Below, one piece after another: positions 1 through 8,916 of a stretch of DNA of 64,000 nucleotides. Position numbers and translations under genes: made by a program. The DNA is taken from the NCBI RefSeq assembly GCF_000935025.1, contig NZ_CP010836.1:1798001-1862000 (forward strand). Direction: 5' to 3'. Every line of letters starts with the position of its first letter. Position 1 is the stretch's first letter. The notes under the pieces were generated by a model, which saw only the letters and a program-made list of their open reading frames with translations, did no database searches and was not told the origin of the DNA. The stretch comes from Sphingomonas hengshuiensis. Its GTDB lineage: Bacteria > Pseudomonadota > Alphaproteobacteria > Sphingomonadales > Sphingomonadaceae.

Positions 1-221
1 TCGACGGCGCGATAGCCTTTCTCCGCCTTCAGCCGCGCAACGTCGTCGGCATAAGCGTCGAGCACCGCCGCCGGATCGGCATCGCGCGCAAGCGGTCGCG
101 CGGGCCATTGTTCGAACCGCACCCCGAGCGGGGCGACCGCGGCGGCGATCTGCGCGGGGTCGTGCGACACCAATAGCGGCGCGTCCGCGCTGCCGATGTC
201 GTAGATGCTGAGCTGCGTCAT
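1..221 (-). CDS. mtnD: Acireductone dioxygenase MtnD (3'-truncated by window edge)
   Basis: Only the first 73 or so codons lie in the window; the rest runs off its left end. The N-terminus (MTQLSIYDIGSADAPLL, followed by a segment with GVRFEQWPA and a later LDAYADDVARLKAE) matches the start of bacterial acireductone dioxygenases. These cupin metalloenzymes oxidise acireductone to the keto-acid precursor of methionine in the methionine-salvage pathway. The His/Glu metal ligands of the family lie further downstream and cannot be seen. The ATG overlaps the stop codon of mtnB as ATGA (218-221), so the two are translationally coupled, and mtnB is its pathway neighbour. Family assignment is good despite truncation. 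Confidence 0.82.
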   Translation of the reverse strand, partial: MTQLSIYDIGSADAPLLVSHDPAQIAAAVAPLGVRFEQWPARPLARDADPAAVLDAYADDVARLKAEKGYRAV

Positions 222-850
222 GGCTGCCATGCCCTTCTGAAGCCTGCTTCGGCGCGTTCGGCGGCGATCAGCCATTCGGTGCCCTCCAGCACGCGCTCGG
301 CCTCGGCCAGATCCTGTCCCCAGGCATAGAGCCCGTGGCTGCGGATCAGATAGGCGGGGATCGCGCCGGGAGTGAGCAGCGCGGGGCGCACCGCATCCTC
401 GATCTCGCGCATGTCCTGGCTGTTCTCGACGATCGGCAGGCTGCGCTCGGTATCGTGCGTGGTCGTGCCCGGAAACGCCTTGAGCATCTCATGCCCGCGG
501 AACACCCATTCGGATGCACCCGATGCCGCGCGGCTGAGCCCGACTGCCTCGGGCGAATGGCCGTGGAGCACGGCACCGGCATCGGGGAACATGCGGTAGA
601 TCGCCAGATGGAGCGCGGTCTCCGCCGAGGGCTTGCCGGGGGAGAGCGCCCGACCCTGGCCATCGACGCGCATGATGCCGTCGACGGTCAGCCGCCCCTT
701 GTGCCAGCCCGACACGGTGACGGCGATGCTGCCATCGTCGAGCCGCACCGAATAATTACCCGCGGTCGCCGGCGCCCAGCCGCGCGAATCGATCCGCCGC
801 CCGGTTTCCACCAGCGCCTGTGCGGCGTCCTGATATGCCATCGTCCCCAT
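218..850 (-). CDS. mtnB: Methylthioribulose-1-phosphate dehydratase MtnB
   Basis: A 210-residue class II aldolase/adducin-fold protein. MtnB dehydrates 5-methylthioribulose-1-phosphate in cytosolic methionine salvage. Visible family marks are the substrate-loop segment PATAGNYSVR (27-36), PSAETALHLAIY (74-85), the zinc-ligand pair LHGHSPEA with His96 and His98, and a third histidine in RSHGLYAWG (His172). The length is normal for MtnB (about 200-215). The ATG at 850 is preceded by GGAG at 7-nt spacing, which supports this start. It overlaps mtnD by four bases. The partner genes mtnA, mtnK or mtnC are not in the window and may lie beyond its left edge. Confidence 0.93.
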   Translation of the reverse strand: MGTMAYQDAAQALVETGRRIDSRGWAPATAGNYSVRLDDGSIAVTVSGWHKGRLTVDGIMRVDGQGRALSPGKPSAETALHLAIYRMFPDAGAVLHGHSPEAVGLSRAASGASEWVFRGHEMLKAFPGTTTHDTERSLPIVENSQDMREIEDAVRPALLTPGAIPAYLIRSHGLYAWGQDLAEAERVLEGTEWLIAAERAEAGFRRAWQP

Positions 851-895
851 CGCGGCGCTCCTTTAGCGCATCGCGCGCGCGGGGCATCAGAAGAT

Positions 896-1648
896 TTAGT
901 TTCGCGTGCGCGCCAGCGGCTGGACGATCTCGCGCGGGGCGCTGGAATAGCTCACCGGGCTCGGGATGAGCTGCGCGGCGGGGGGATCGCCGCGCATCGT
1001 CACGACATTATAGGATTCGCCGCCCAGGCCACGCGTCTCGGCAACGAGCAGCGGCGCGGGGCGCGGGGTCGGCATCGGGGCGGGCAGCATTTCGGGAAGC
1101 GGCTCGCCGAGGACCTCGTCGACGACCGAGACGGTGCCGCCGAGCGCTGTGATCTCATAGAGCTGGCGCGCGAACTTCGCGGGCAGGCGGATGCAGCCAT
1201 GCGATGCGGGATAGCCCGGCAGATGCCCGGCGTGCATCGCGATCCCGGTCCAGGTCAGCCGCTGCATATAAGGCATCGGGGCATTGCTGTAGAGATTGGA
1301 GCGGTGGAAGGGCTTTTTCTGGAGGATGGTGAACTCGCCCAGCGGCGTTTCATGCCCGCGCGACCCGGTGGAAACGGTGGTAACTGCGATCAGGCGACCG
1401 TCGCGATACACATAGGCACGCTGTTCGGGGATGCTGACGACGATCATCACCGGGCCGCTCGCGCCGGTGCTGACGCCGATATACTCCGGCGTGTCGAACC
1501 AACGGAACTCGCCGGGGCGCATTTTCGGGATCGCCGGGCGCATCACATCGGAAGCGACCTGCGCGGCAACCGGCGTCGCGGGGGCGAGCCCCGCGCTCAG
1601 CAGCGCGATCAGGATCGGGGCAAGGGCGGCGCGGGCGCCAGGATGCAT
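896..1648 (-). CDS. Exported L,D-transpeptidase (YkuD domain)
   Basis: A 250-residue protein with a Sec-type signal peptide (about residues 1-30, ending PVAAQ) and a YkuD catalytic domain in the middle. The catalytic motif is complete: His139 in IAMHAG and the SHGCIR box with nucleophile Cys152 and Arg154. YkuD enzymes cross-link peptidoglycan stem peptides (3-3 links) or attach proteins to the wall. The C-terminal 60 residues are Pro/Ala-rich and probably disordered. It is one of three transpeptidase-fold proteins within 12 kb (also at 1879 and 11557), all of different subfamilies. Substrate is not predictable from sequence. Confidence 0.88.
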   Translation of the reverse strand: MHPGARAALAPILIALLSAGLAPATPVAAQVASDVMRPAIPKMRPGEFRWFDTPEYIGVSTGASGPVMIVVSIPEQRAYVYRDGRLIAVTTVSTGSRGHETPLGEFTILQKKPFHRSNLYSNAPMPYMQRLTWTGIAMHAGHLPGYPASHGCIRLPAKFARQLYEITALGGTVSVVDEVLGEPLPEMLPAPMPTPRPAPLLVAETRGLGGESYNVVTMRGDPPAAQLIPSPVSYSSAPREIVQPLARTRN

Positions 1649-1878
1649 CGTCGTTCGTCTCCAGCAACCCGCGCGGACTAAAGGGATTGGCGAATCGTTA
1701 ACGCCTGTTAACCCAGTTTCGTGCCGCTGCCGAATCGCAGCGGCGTGTCCCGATTTGGGCGCATCGACGGCGAACCGGGCACGCGACGCGGCGAATCGCC
1801 TGCCGGGCGGGCGATGCGGATGCGCGGACTGGGAACCAATCTGCTATAAATGCCGGAGGGGCATATTCTTAGCGGGCA
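1649..1878. promoter_or_regulatory. Divergent intergenic region between two transpeptidase genes
   Basis: This 230-bp stretch separates the minus-strand YkuD gene from the plus-strand YkuD_2 gene and must hold both promoters. A TATAAA hexamer at 1845-1850 is a possible -10 for the plus-strand gene but has no convincing -35. A GGAGG at 1855-1859 lies about 20 nt before the ATG at 1879, which is too far for a normal ribosome-binding site, so the downstream start is not well fixed. No other structure was seen. Confidence 0.35.
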
Positions 1879-2604
1879 ATGGGTAGAGTGACGGATAATC
1901 TCAATTCTGTTCAGACGCGGCGCGCGCTGATCCGATCGGCGTTCGTGATGGCCAGCGGCGCGGCGGTTTCCGCCTGCGTCTCCAGGTCGATGGAGATTGC
2001 CGCGGCGCCGGCGCCGGCAGCGGCGCCCGCGCCCTATGTGCCGCCGATCCCCAAGGCGCCCGAAATGGTGGTGCGCAACCCCGCATCCCCCCCGGGCATC
2101 CGCCCCGAATTGTTCAAGCGCGCGGTGGCATCGCTCAACCGCCATTCGATGCGCATCCCGTCGCACGACCGGATCGCGATCGCCGACTTCACCAGCGCAT
2201 CGTCGAAGCCGCGCTTCTTCCTCGTCAACATGGGCACCGGCGAAGTCGAAAGCTTCCTGGTCGCGCACGGCATCGGTTCGGATCCCGAGCATACCGGGCT
2301 GCTCCACCGCTTCTCCAACGATGTCGGGTCGGAAGCGACGTGCGAGGGTACGTTCCTGACGGCCGATTATTATGTCGGCAAGCATGGCGATTCGCAGCGG
2401 CTGCTGGGGCTCGACCCCACCAACAACAACGCCTTCGACCGCGCGATCGTGGTCCATTCGGCCTGGTACGCCAATCCCGACATGATCGGGAAGCACGGCA
2501 AGCTGGGCCGCAGCCAGGGCTGTTTCGCCGTGGGCGAGAACGAGCTGGCCAAGGTGTTCGAACGGCTTGGGCCGGGCCGGATGATCTACTCCGCAAAGGT
2601 CTGA
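1879..2604 (+). CDS. Murein L,D-transpeptidase catalytic-domain family protein (YkuD_2)
   Basis: A 241-residue exported protein. The N-terminus has a twin Arg (TRRALIRS, residues 13-20) before a hydrophobic stretch ending AAVSAC, so it could be a Tat or Sec lipoprotein with Cys33 acylated. A low-complexity Ala/Pro linker (42-60) leads into the YkuD_2 fold, recognised by IVVHSAWYANP (His193) and GKLGRSQGCFAV (Cys215), the presumed catalytic pair. The family is related to L,D-transpeptidases, but its biochemical role is poorly characterised. An alternative GTG start at 1888 would remove three residues. It is divergent from the YkuD gene at 896-1648. Confidence 0.85.
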   Translation: MGRVTDNLNSVQTRRALIRSAFVMASGAAVSACVSRSMEIAAAPAPAAAPAPYVPPIPKAPEMVVRNPASPPGIRPELFKRAVASLNRHSMRIPSHDRIAIADFTSASSKPRFFLVNMGTGEVESFLVAHGIGSDPEHTGLLHRFSNDVGSEATCEGTFLTADYYVGKHGDSQRLLGLDPTNNNAFDRAIVVHSAWYANPDMIGKHGKLGRSQGCFAVGENELAKVFERLGPGRMIYSAKV

Positions 2605-2654
2605 TCGCAGGCGCCGGGCTGGCGCCGCGTCGCCTGGATGGCTAAGGCGCTGGG

Positions 2655-4706
2655 ATGGCCGAGGCGCATTCCTTTTATTCGCTCCATCGCCACGGCATGA
2701 TCCGTGCAGGGGTCTGTACGCCGGTAGGCACTGCGGGCGATCCCGCCACCAATGCGCAGGCTACGATCGCGCTGGCGCAGCAGGGCGATGCGGAGGGGGC
2801 GGACCTGCTGGTGTTCCCCGAACTCAACGTCACCTCCTATGCGATCGACGACCTGCATTTGCAGGACACGATTCTCGACGCGACCGAGGCGGGGATTGCC
2901 GCGATCGTTGCGGCGAGCGCCGCGCTCAAGCCGGTGCTGCTGGTCGGCGCGGCGCTGCGCCGGTCGGGCCGCGTCTATAATTGCGCGCTGGCGATTGCGC
3001 GCGGGCGCATCCTGGGCGTGGTGCCGAAGACCTACCTCCCCAATTACCGCGAATATTATGAGAAGCGCTGGTTCGCGTCCGGCGTGGGGCTCACGGGTCT
3101 GGATATCGACGTGGCGGGGCAGAGCGTGCCGTTCGGCACCGACCTGATCTTCGCCGCCGCGGATCTCGCCGACTTCCTCTTCCATATCGAGATTTGCGAA
3201 GATTATTGGGCCCCCGCCCCGCCCTCGACGCTGGGCGCACTCGCGGGCGCGCTGGTGCTGTGCAATCTCTCCGCCTCCAACATCGTGATCGGCAAGGCGC
3301 GCGAGCGGGCGATGCTGTGCGCGTCGCAATCGGCGCGGGCGGTGGCGGCCTATCTCTACGCCGCGTCGGGACCGGGCGAAAGCACCACCGACCTGGCGTG
3401 GGACGGCCAGGGCATGATCTATGAGCTGGGCGAGTTGCTGGCGACCAGCGAGCGTTTCGAGCTGACGACCGAGATCACCTATGCCGACATCGACCTCGAG
3501 CGGCTGCGGCTCGAGCGGGCGCGGATGGGGACGTTCAACGATTGCGCCGCCGCCGCCGGGCATCCAGAGACGCGCTTCCGGCGGATCGACTTTGCGCACC
3601 AGCCCGATTTTGCCGATCGCGGGCTGCGCCGCGGGCTGCGGCGCTTTCCGTTCGTGCCCAACACCCCCGCCAAGCTGGAGGAGGATTGCTACGAGGCGTT
3701 CAACATCCAGGTCGAGGGGCTGCGCAAGCGGCTCGCGTCGACGGGCAGCAAGCACCTCATCATCGGGATTTCGGGTGGGCTCGACTCGACCCATGCGCTG
3801 ATCGTCGCGTGCAAGGCGATGGATCGGCTGGGCCGGCCCCGGTCGGACATATTGGGCTTCACCCTGCCCGGCTTCGCGACAGGCGAGGAGACCAAGGCCA
3901 ATGCCTGGACGCTGATGCGCGCGCTGGGGATCACCGGCGCGGAAATCGATATCCGCCCGGCGGCGCGGCAGATGCTGGCCGATATCGGCCATGCCTTCGC
4001 CGATGGCGAGCCGGTGTACGATGTGACCTTCGAGAATGTGCAGGCCGGGCTGCGCACCGACTATCTGTTCCGGCTGGCGAACCAGCATCGCGGCTTCGTG
4101 CTCGGCACCGGCGATTTGTCGGAGCTGGCGCTGGGCTGGTGCACCTATGGCGTCGGCGACCAGATGAGCCATTACGGGATCAACGCGGGCGTGCCCAAGA
4201 CGCTGATCCAGTATCTGATCCGCTGGAGCGTCCAGAGCGGCCAGTTCGATGGTGAAGCGGCGGCGGTGCTGACCGCAATCCTCGACACCGAGATTTCGCC
4301 CGAGCTGGTCCCCGCCGATGCCGATGGCAAGATGCAGAGTACGCAGGACCGGATTGGCCCCTATGAGCTGCACGACTTCTTCCTGCATTACATCGTTCGG
4401 CACGGGCTGCGGCCCTCGAAGATCGCGTTCCTGGCATGGCATGCCTGGCGCGATTCCGAGGCTGGGCACTGGCCGATCGATTTTCCGAAAGATGCGCGCA
4501 ACGCCTATGACCTGCCGACGATCGCGCGGTGGCTTGAGGAATTTCTGTTCCGCTTCTTCCAGACCAGCCAGTTCAAGCGTTCGGCGATGCCCAATGGCCC
4601 CAAGGTGTCGGCGGGCGGCGCGCTGAGCCCGCGCGGCGACTGGCGGGCGCCGTCGGACGGAGTCGCGGCACCGTGGATCGACGAGTTGCGGTCGGCGCTG
4701 CCCTGA
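2655..4706 (+). CDS. nadE: Glutamine-dependent NAD(+) synthetase
   Basis: A 683-residue two-domain enzyme. The N-terminal nitrilase-type glutaminase domain has the full catalytic triad: Glu56 in VFPELN, Lys125 in VPKTYLPN and Cys181 in EICEDYW. The C-terminal synthetase domain has the PP-loop SGGLDS at about 373-378. It makes NAD from deamido-NAD using ammonia channelled from glutamine, as the last step of NAD biosynthesis in the cytosol. Length matches the long glutamine-dependent form. A second in-frame ATG at 2697 (MIRAGVCTP) is a possible alternative start. Neighbours give no functional link. Confidence 0.95.
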   Translation: MAEAHSFYSLHRHGMIRAGVCTPVGTAGDPATNAQATIALAQQGDAEGADLLVFPELNVTSYAIDDLHLQDTILDATEAGIAAIVAASAALKPVLLVGAALRRSGRVYNCALAIARGRILGVVPKTYLPNYREYYEKRWFASGVGLTGLDIDVAGQSVPFGTDLIFAAADLADFLFHIEICEDYWAPAPPSTLGALAGALVLCNLSASNIVIGKARERAMLCASQSARAVAAYLYAASGPGESTTDLAWDGQGMIYELGELLATSERFELTTEITYADIDLERLRLERARMGTFNDCAAAAGHPETRFRRIDFAHQPDFADRGLRRGLRRFPFVPNTPAKLEEDCYEAFNIQVEGLRKRLASTGSKHLIIGISGGLDSTHALIVACKAMDRLGRPRSDILGFTLPGFATGEETKANAWTLMRALGITGAEIDIRPAARQMLADIGHAFADGEPVYDVTFENVQAGLRTDYLFRLANQHRGFVLGTGDLSELALGWCTYGVGDQMSHYGINAGVPKTLIQYLIRWSVQSGQFDGEAAAVLTAILDTEISPELVPADADGKMQSTQDRIGPYELHDFFLHYIVRHGLRPSKIAFLAWHAWRDSEAGHWPIDFPKDARNAYDLPTIARWLEEFLFRFFQTSQFKRSAMPNGPKVSAGGALSPRGDWRAPSDGVAAPWIDELRSALP

Positions 4707-4727
4707 GCCTTGGCCTGAGCGCGTGCG

Positions 4728-6329
4728 TCAGCGACCGAGCAGGTCGCGGACGCGGCGGAGAAATTGCTGCGATTCGAACGGCTTCTTCAGCACGTCGACA
4801 TGGGGCCCGGCGATCGCATCGAGGCTGGCCGAGGTCGCGAAGCCGGTGACCACGAGGACGGGCACCCGGATCCGTTCGGAACGCAGCAGTTCCGCGACCT
4901 CGGCGCCGTTCATTCCGGGCATCGCGAAGTCGATCACCAGCAACTCGGGCCGTTCGCGGCGGACCATGTCGATTCCCTCGGCACCGCTCGCCGCCTCGAT
5001 CACCACCGCGCCCGCCTGGGCGAGGATCTCGGCCAGGGTCGCGCGGACATGCGTGTCGTCATCGACCAGCACGATCCGCCGCCCGGTCAAGTCGATCCGC
5101 TGGTCGGCGGCATCGTCATACGGCACCGCGCGCGGCGGCTCGGCAGTGGCGAGGCGAAGGTACAGCTTGACTGTCGTGCCCCTGCCCGGTGCGCTGTCGA
5201 TCTCCAGCGCGCCGCCCGACTGGCGCATCACCCCGAACGCCATGGCAAGGCCCATGCCGGTGCCCTTGCCCACGCCCTTGGTCGTGAAGAACGGCTCGAC
5301 GGCGCGCGCCATGGTCTCTTCGTCCATCCCGATGCCGGTGTCGGCGACGGTCAGCACGACATAGTCCCCCGCCGGAAGATCGGGGGCGACAGGACCGCTA
5401 TGCCGCTCGGCGGAGACCGTCAGAATGCCGCCATTGGGCATCGCGTCGCGCGCGTTGAACGCGAGATTGAGGATCACCAGTTCGAGCTGGAGCGGATCGA
5501 CTTCGACGTTCCAGCTCGGATCGATCGGGCGCACCTGGACCTGGCTGAGCGGCGCGACGGCGCGTTCGACCAGATCCCGCATCCCCGACACGAGTTCGCC
5601 GATCCGGACCGAGGTCATGTCCAGTCGCTGGTGCCGCGAAAAGGCGAGTAGCTGGCCGGTGAGCGAGCGCCCCCGCTCGACCGCGTCGAGCGCGCTGGCG
5701 CTCCAGCGCACGACGCGGTCGGCGTCCCCCGGCTTGCGCGCGATCAGTTCGAGATTGCCCGCAACAGCTTGCAACAGATTATTGAAATCATGGGCGATTC
5801 CACCCGTAAGCTGGCCCACCGCCTCCAGCTTCTGCGACTGAAGCAGCGCGGCCTCGGCTTGTTTGCGCTGGTCGATCTGGCCGCGCAATTCGGCAAGCGC
5901 GGCGTCACGCTCAGCGATCAGCGCGGCGAGTTCGGCATTCGCGGCCTGAAGCCGCCCGGGTGACGGCAGGGCTATCGCCTTTGGCAGCAACGGCCAGAGC
6001 AGCACCGCGGTGACGATCGAGGCAATCGCCGTGACGACCTTTACCATCGCCTCCAGCCCGTAGACCGGTTGCCACAGCGTCCAGATCGCCATGAGATGCG
6101 TGCATCCGCAGGCGAGGATGAAGATTGCGAACGACCAGAAAACCCAGCCAAATTCCAAGTCTGGGCGGCGGCGGACCAGCGACACCAAAGCCAGCGGAAT
6201 CGAGAAATAGGCCATCGCGATGATCGAATCGGCCAGGACATGCGTCCAGACGAGTCCAGGATGCCACAACAGGCAATAGCCGTGCGGCGCGTAATTTCCG
6301 TTCCAGAAGGCCCCCAACAGGCTTTGCAT
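4728..6329 (-). CDS. Hybrid histidine kinase with ethylene-receptor-like membrane sensor domain
   Basis: A 533-residue membrane kinase. Three or four N-terminal membrane helices (about 25-120) resemble the ethylene-binding domain of plant ETR1. The segment with LADSIIAMAYFSIPL is followed by FILACGCTHLMAIW. Counted from the ATG at 6329, Asp34, Tyr41, Ile71, Cys74 and His78 fall where ETR1 has Asp25, Tyr32, Ile62, Cys65 and His69, the residues needed for copper and ethylene binding. Next come a coiled coil (about 125-165), a HisKA domain (His180 in GIAHDFNNLL), an HATPase (NARDA; DTGIGM; GKGTGMGLA) and a receiver with phospho-acceptor Asp467 (VIDFAMPG). ATG 6329 is preferred over GTG 6335 because GGGAG sits 5 nt before it. 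No separate response regulator is adjacent. Confidence 0.88.
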   Translation of the reverse strand: MQSLLGAFWNGNYAPHGYCLLWHPGLVWTHVLADSIIAMAYFSIPLALVSLVRRRPDLEFGWVFWSFAIFILACGCTHLMAIWTLWQPVYGLEAMVKVVTAIASIVTAVLLWPLLPKAIALPSPGRLQAANAELAALIAERDAALAELRGQIDQRKQAEAALLQSQKLEAVGQLTGGIAHDFNNLLQAVAGNLELIARKPGDADRVVRWSASALDAVERGRSLTGQLLAFSRHQRLDMTSVRIGELVSGMRDLVERAVAPLSQVQVRPIDPSWNVEVDPLQLELVILNLAFNARDAMPNGGILTVSAERHSGPVAPDLPAGDYVVLTVADTGIGMDEETMARAVEPFFTTKGVGKGTGMGLAMAFGVMRQSGGALEIDSAPGRGTTVKLYLRLATAEPPRAVPYDDAADQRIDLTGRRIVLVDDDTHVRATLAEILAQAGAVVIEAASGAEGIDMVRRERPELLVIDFAMPGMNGAEVAELLRSERIRVPVLVVTGFATSASLDAIAGPHVDVLKKPFESQQFLRRVRDLLGR

Positions 6330-6450
6330 TCCCACTCCCTGGAGCCCGCCCGATAAGTGCGACTCCGACGCATTTACAGTATCGCGGCGGAAGCGAAACC
6401 TAAGGGAAACAACCGGGGCAACCGATTGTACAAAATAATTATCGGCAGCG

Positions 6451-7473
6451 TCAGACGGTCAGAACGCGGCCTTCATGCGCGCTTTGCCGGGCCAGCGTGA
6501 GCAGGCGAAGGCCGGCGACGGCGTCTTCGGCGGGGACCGGGACCGGGGCATCTTCCGCAATGGCGCGCGCGATCGCGGCGTAGAATTGGCGATAGTCGCC
6601 GCGCTCCGATGGGATCGTCTCGCGCGTCCCGTCCGCCATCGTCAGCGTGCCATGGTCCGCCGGCGCCTCGATCCCATGCGCGGGATCGCCGATCGAGCCG
6701 CCTGCGCGCAACGCCGCTTCCTGCGGATCGAGGCCGTATTTGACGAAGCTGCCGTTGCGCCCGTGAATTCCGAAGCGCGGTCGCGGCGCCGCCACCATGC
6801 GCGACGAGGACAGCACGACGCGGCGTTCGCCATAGTGCAGCGTGATGTCGAAATAATCGTCGACACGCGATCCCACGCGCTGGCTGGCGAGGTCGCCGCG
6901 TACCGCCTCGGGCATCCCGAACAAGAGCAGCGCCTGGTCGATCATGTGCGGCCCGAGGTCGAGAAGCTGCCCCGCCCCGGCTTCGGGCGATTCCTTCCAG
7001 GGTTGGGCGAGATCGGGGCGCAAGCGATCCCAATGCGCTTCGAACAACAGAATTTCGCCGAGACGACCGCTGTCGAGCAACCGCCGGACGGTGAGGAAAT
7101 CGCTGTCCCACCGGCGATTGTGGAACGGCGCGAGCACCAGCCCGCGCAAGTCTGCCAGCGCGGTAATCGCCTCCGCCTCGGCCACCGACGTCGCGAAGGG
7201 CTTGTCGATCACGACATGCTTGCCCGCCTCCAGCGCGGCGGTGGCGAGCGCGAAATGGGTGTCGTTGGGCGTCGAGATCGCCACGAGCGCAATGTCCGGA
7301 TCGGCGATCAGCGCAGCGGGAGTCGTGACCGCGGCGCGCGGATAGGCTGCGCGGACCGCGTCCGATCGCGACGTCGCGATCGCTGCAAGCTCAAGCCCGT
7401 CGACCGCGTCGATCAGCGGCGCGTGGAACACCGTACCGCCCAGCCCGAACCCGATCACTCCCGCGCGGATCAT
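6451..7473 (-). CDS. Gfo/Idh/MocA-family oxidoreductase (cytosolic)
   Basis: A 340-residue NAD(P)-dependent dehydrogenase. The Rossmann motif is at the very N-terminus (VIGFGLGGTVFHAPLI), followed by VAISTPNDTHF and the conserved VIDKPFATS, whose Lys is the usual catalytic-site lysine. The C-terminal half is the typical substrate-binding alpha/beta fold (LLDLGPHMIDQAL). No signal peptide is present, unlike its two neighbours. ATG 7473 is chosen because a GGGAGAA ribosome-binding site precedes it; an upstream in-frame start at 7515 would add 14 unlikely residues. Substrate is probably a sugar or cyclitol, which cannot be specified. Confidence 0.88.
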   Translation of the reverse strand: MIRAGVIGFGLGGTVFHAPLIDAVDGLELAAIATSRSDAVRAAYPRAAVTTPAALIADPDIALVAISTPNDTHFALATAALEAGKHVVIDKPFATSVAEAEAITALADLRGLVLAPFHNRRWDSDFLTVRRLLDSGRLGEILLFEAHWDRLRPDLAQPWKESPEAGAGQLLDLGPHMIDQALLLFGMPEAVRGDLASQRVGSRVDDYFDITLHYGERRVVLSSSRMVAAPRPRFGIHGRNGSFVKYGLDPQEAALRAGGSIGDPAHGIEAPADHGTLTMADGTRETIPSERGDYRQFYAAIARAIAEDAPVPVPAEDAVAGLRLLTLARQSAHEGRVLTV

Positions 7474-7548
7474 CCCATTCTCCCTATCGACGCATCCGAG
7501 CGCAGGTAAGCGCATGGCCGCCGCTTTCCAACCGCGCGGCGCGTGGCT

Positions 7549-8901
7549 TCAGATCGCGTATTTGGCGCGCTGCGGACGGCTGAGCATTGCATTGGCGGCA
7601 TCGTCGCCGAGAAAGCGCTCCGCCTTCGGGTCCCAACGCAGCCGCCGTCCGGTCTTCATCGCGATCCAATGCAGCAGGCATGTCGAGCATGCCCGATGGC
7701 CGATCTCGGCGGGGGCGCTGACCGGCGCGCCGGTGCGGATCGCGTCGAGCCAGTTGCGGTGCTGCTCCGGGGTTTCGAGGAGGTGGACTTCGTTCGGCCC
7801 GATCACGCTGGTAAGGATCTTCGGATCGCTCGCGACCAGGGGATCGACCTGCGCGCTGCCCGGATCGCTGGGCGTCACCGCGCCGCTCCGCGTGACGAAG
7901 ATCCAGCCCTTGTCGCCGATGAACTTCACGCCATTGGGCAGCGCGCCCGATATCGTCATCGTCACGCCGTTCGCGTAGCGGGCATAGGTGCGGAACGGGC
8001 CGTGGACGTTCCACAACCCCGATTTCGGAAATTCGGCGCTGCCCCATATCTCGACCGGGCCCGAATGCTCCATGTCCATGCCCCAATGCGCGATGTCGAC
8101 ATGGTGCGCGCCCCATCCGGTGATCATCCCGGCGCCGAACTGCTCCAGCCGCAGCCAGCCGGGCCGGTTCTCGAACGAATCCTGCGGATGGACGCGGGTT
8201 TCGGTATAATAGACTTCGGGCGTGGTCCCCAGCCAGGCGTCGTAGTCGAGGTTGCGCGGGATCGGCATCGCCGCCGCCTCGGGTCCGGAGGGATCGCCGG
8301 GCAGCCCGATCTCGACGCTGCGCAGCGCCCCGATCCGGCCATTGCGGACCAGCGCGCACGCGCGGCGGAATTGTGGCCAGGGATCGGAGCCGCGCTGTTG
8401 CGATCCGATCTGGAGCATTTTGCCCGACGCCTTCACAGCATCGGCCATCGTCCGTCCCTCGGCCACGGTCAGCGATGCGGGCTTTTGCAGATAGACATGC
8501 TTGCCCGCGCGCACGGCATGCACCGCCATCGGCGCATGCTGATGGTCGGGTGTCGAGATCAGCACGGCGTCGATCGCCGGATCGGCGAGCAGCGCGCGAT
8601 AGTCGGTATAGCCGCGCGTCCCCGAATAGGGTTTGCCTGCCTTTGCCGCATAGCGATCGTCGACCAGCTGGATGCCCGCCCCCAGACGGCGGGTATCGAC
8701 GTCGCACACCGCGACGATCTGGGCATCGTCGTGCGCGTGGATTTCCTTCATATCGTGGATGCGGCTGATCCGGCCCGCGCCGATCGCACCGACGGTGACG
8801 CGGTTCGAGGGGGCGTTTCGCCCGAACACGCTGGCCGGCACGATCATCGGCGCGACACTGGCGGCGGCAGCGCCAAGCGCTCCACGTCTGGAAATCCGCA
8901 T
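7549..8901 (-). CDS. Tat-exported Gfo/Idh/MocA-family oxidoreductase
   Basis: A 450-residue protein with a twin-arginine signal (MRISRRGALGAAAASVA) and then a Rossmann fold (VGAIGAGRISRIHDM), ISTPDHQHAPMA and YLQKPASLTVAEG, the position of the family lysine. The C-terminal domain contains GWGAHHVDIAHWGMD, usual for the exported members of this family found in glycan-degradation loci. The Tat signal implies that the protein folds with its NAD(P) cofactor before export to the periplasm. A strong GGGAGGAAGAGG site precedes the ATG. It is 15 nt downstream of a second Tat-exported paralogue (8917-10071), so they are surely co-transcribed. Confidence 0.87.
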   Translation of the reverse strand: MRISRRGALGAAAASVAPMIVPASVFGRNAPSNRVTVGAIGAGRISRIHDMKEIHAHDDAQIVAVCDVDTRRLGAGIQLVDDRYAAKAGKPYSGTRGYTDYRALLADPAIDAVLISTPDHQHAPMAVHAVRAGKHVYLQKPASLTVAEGRTMADAVKASGKMLQIGSQQRGSDPWPQFRRACALVRNGRIGALRSVEIGLPGDPSGPEAAAMPIPRNLDYDAWLGTTPEVYYTETRVHPQDSFENRPGWLRLEQFGAGMITGWGAHHVDIAHWGMDMEHSGPVEIWGSAEFPKSGLWNVHGPFRTYARYANGVTMTISGALPNGVKFIGDKGWIFVTRSGAVTPSDPGSAQVDPLVASDPKILTSVIGPNEVHLLETPEQHRNWLDAIRTGAPVSAPAEIGHRACSTCLLHWIAMKTGRRLRWDPKAERFLGDDAANAMLSRPQRAKYAI

Positions 8902-8916
8902 CCTCTTCCTCCCGGT

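Noticed and set aside
2586..4469. Long open frame on the minus strand opposite nadE
   Set aside because: It is fully antisense to a gene with intact catalytic motifs. Its Arg/Gly/Ala/His-rich translation has no recognisable domain and reflects the high GC third-position bias.
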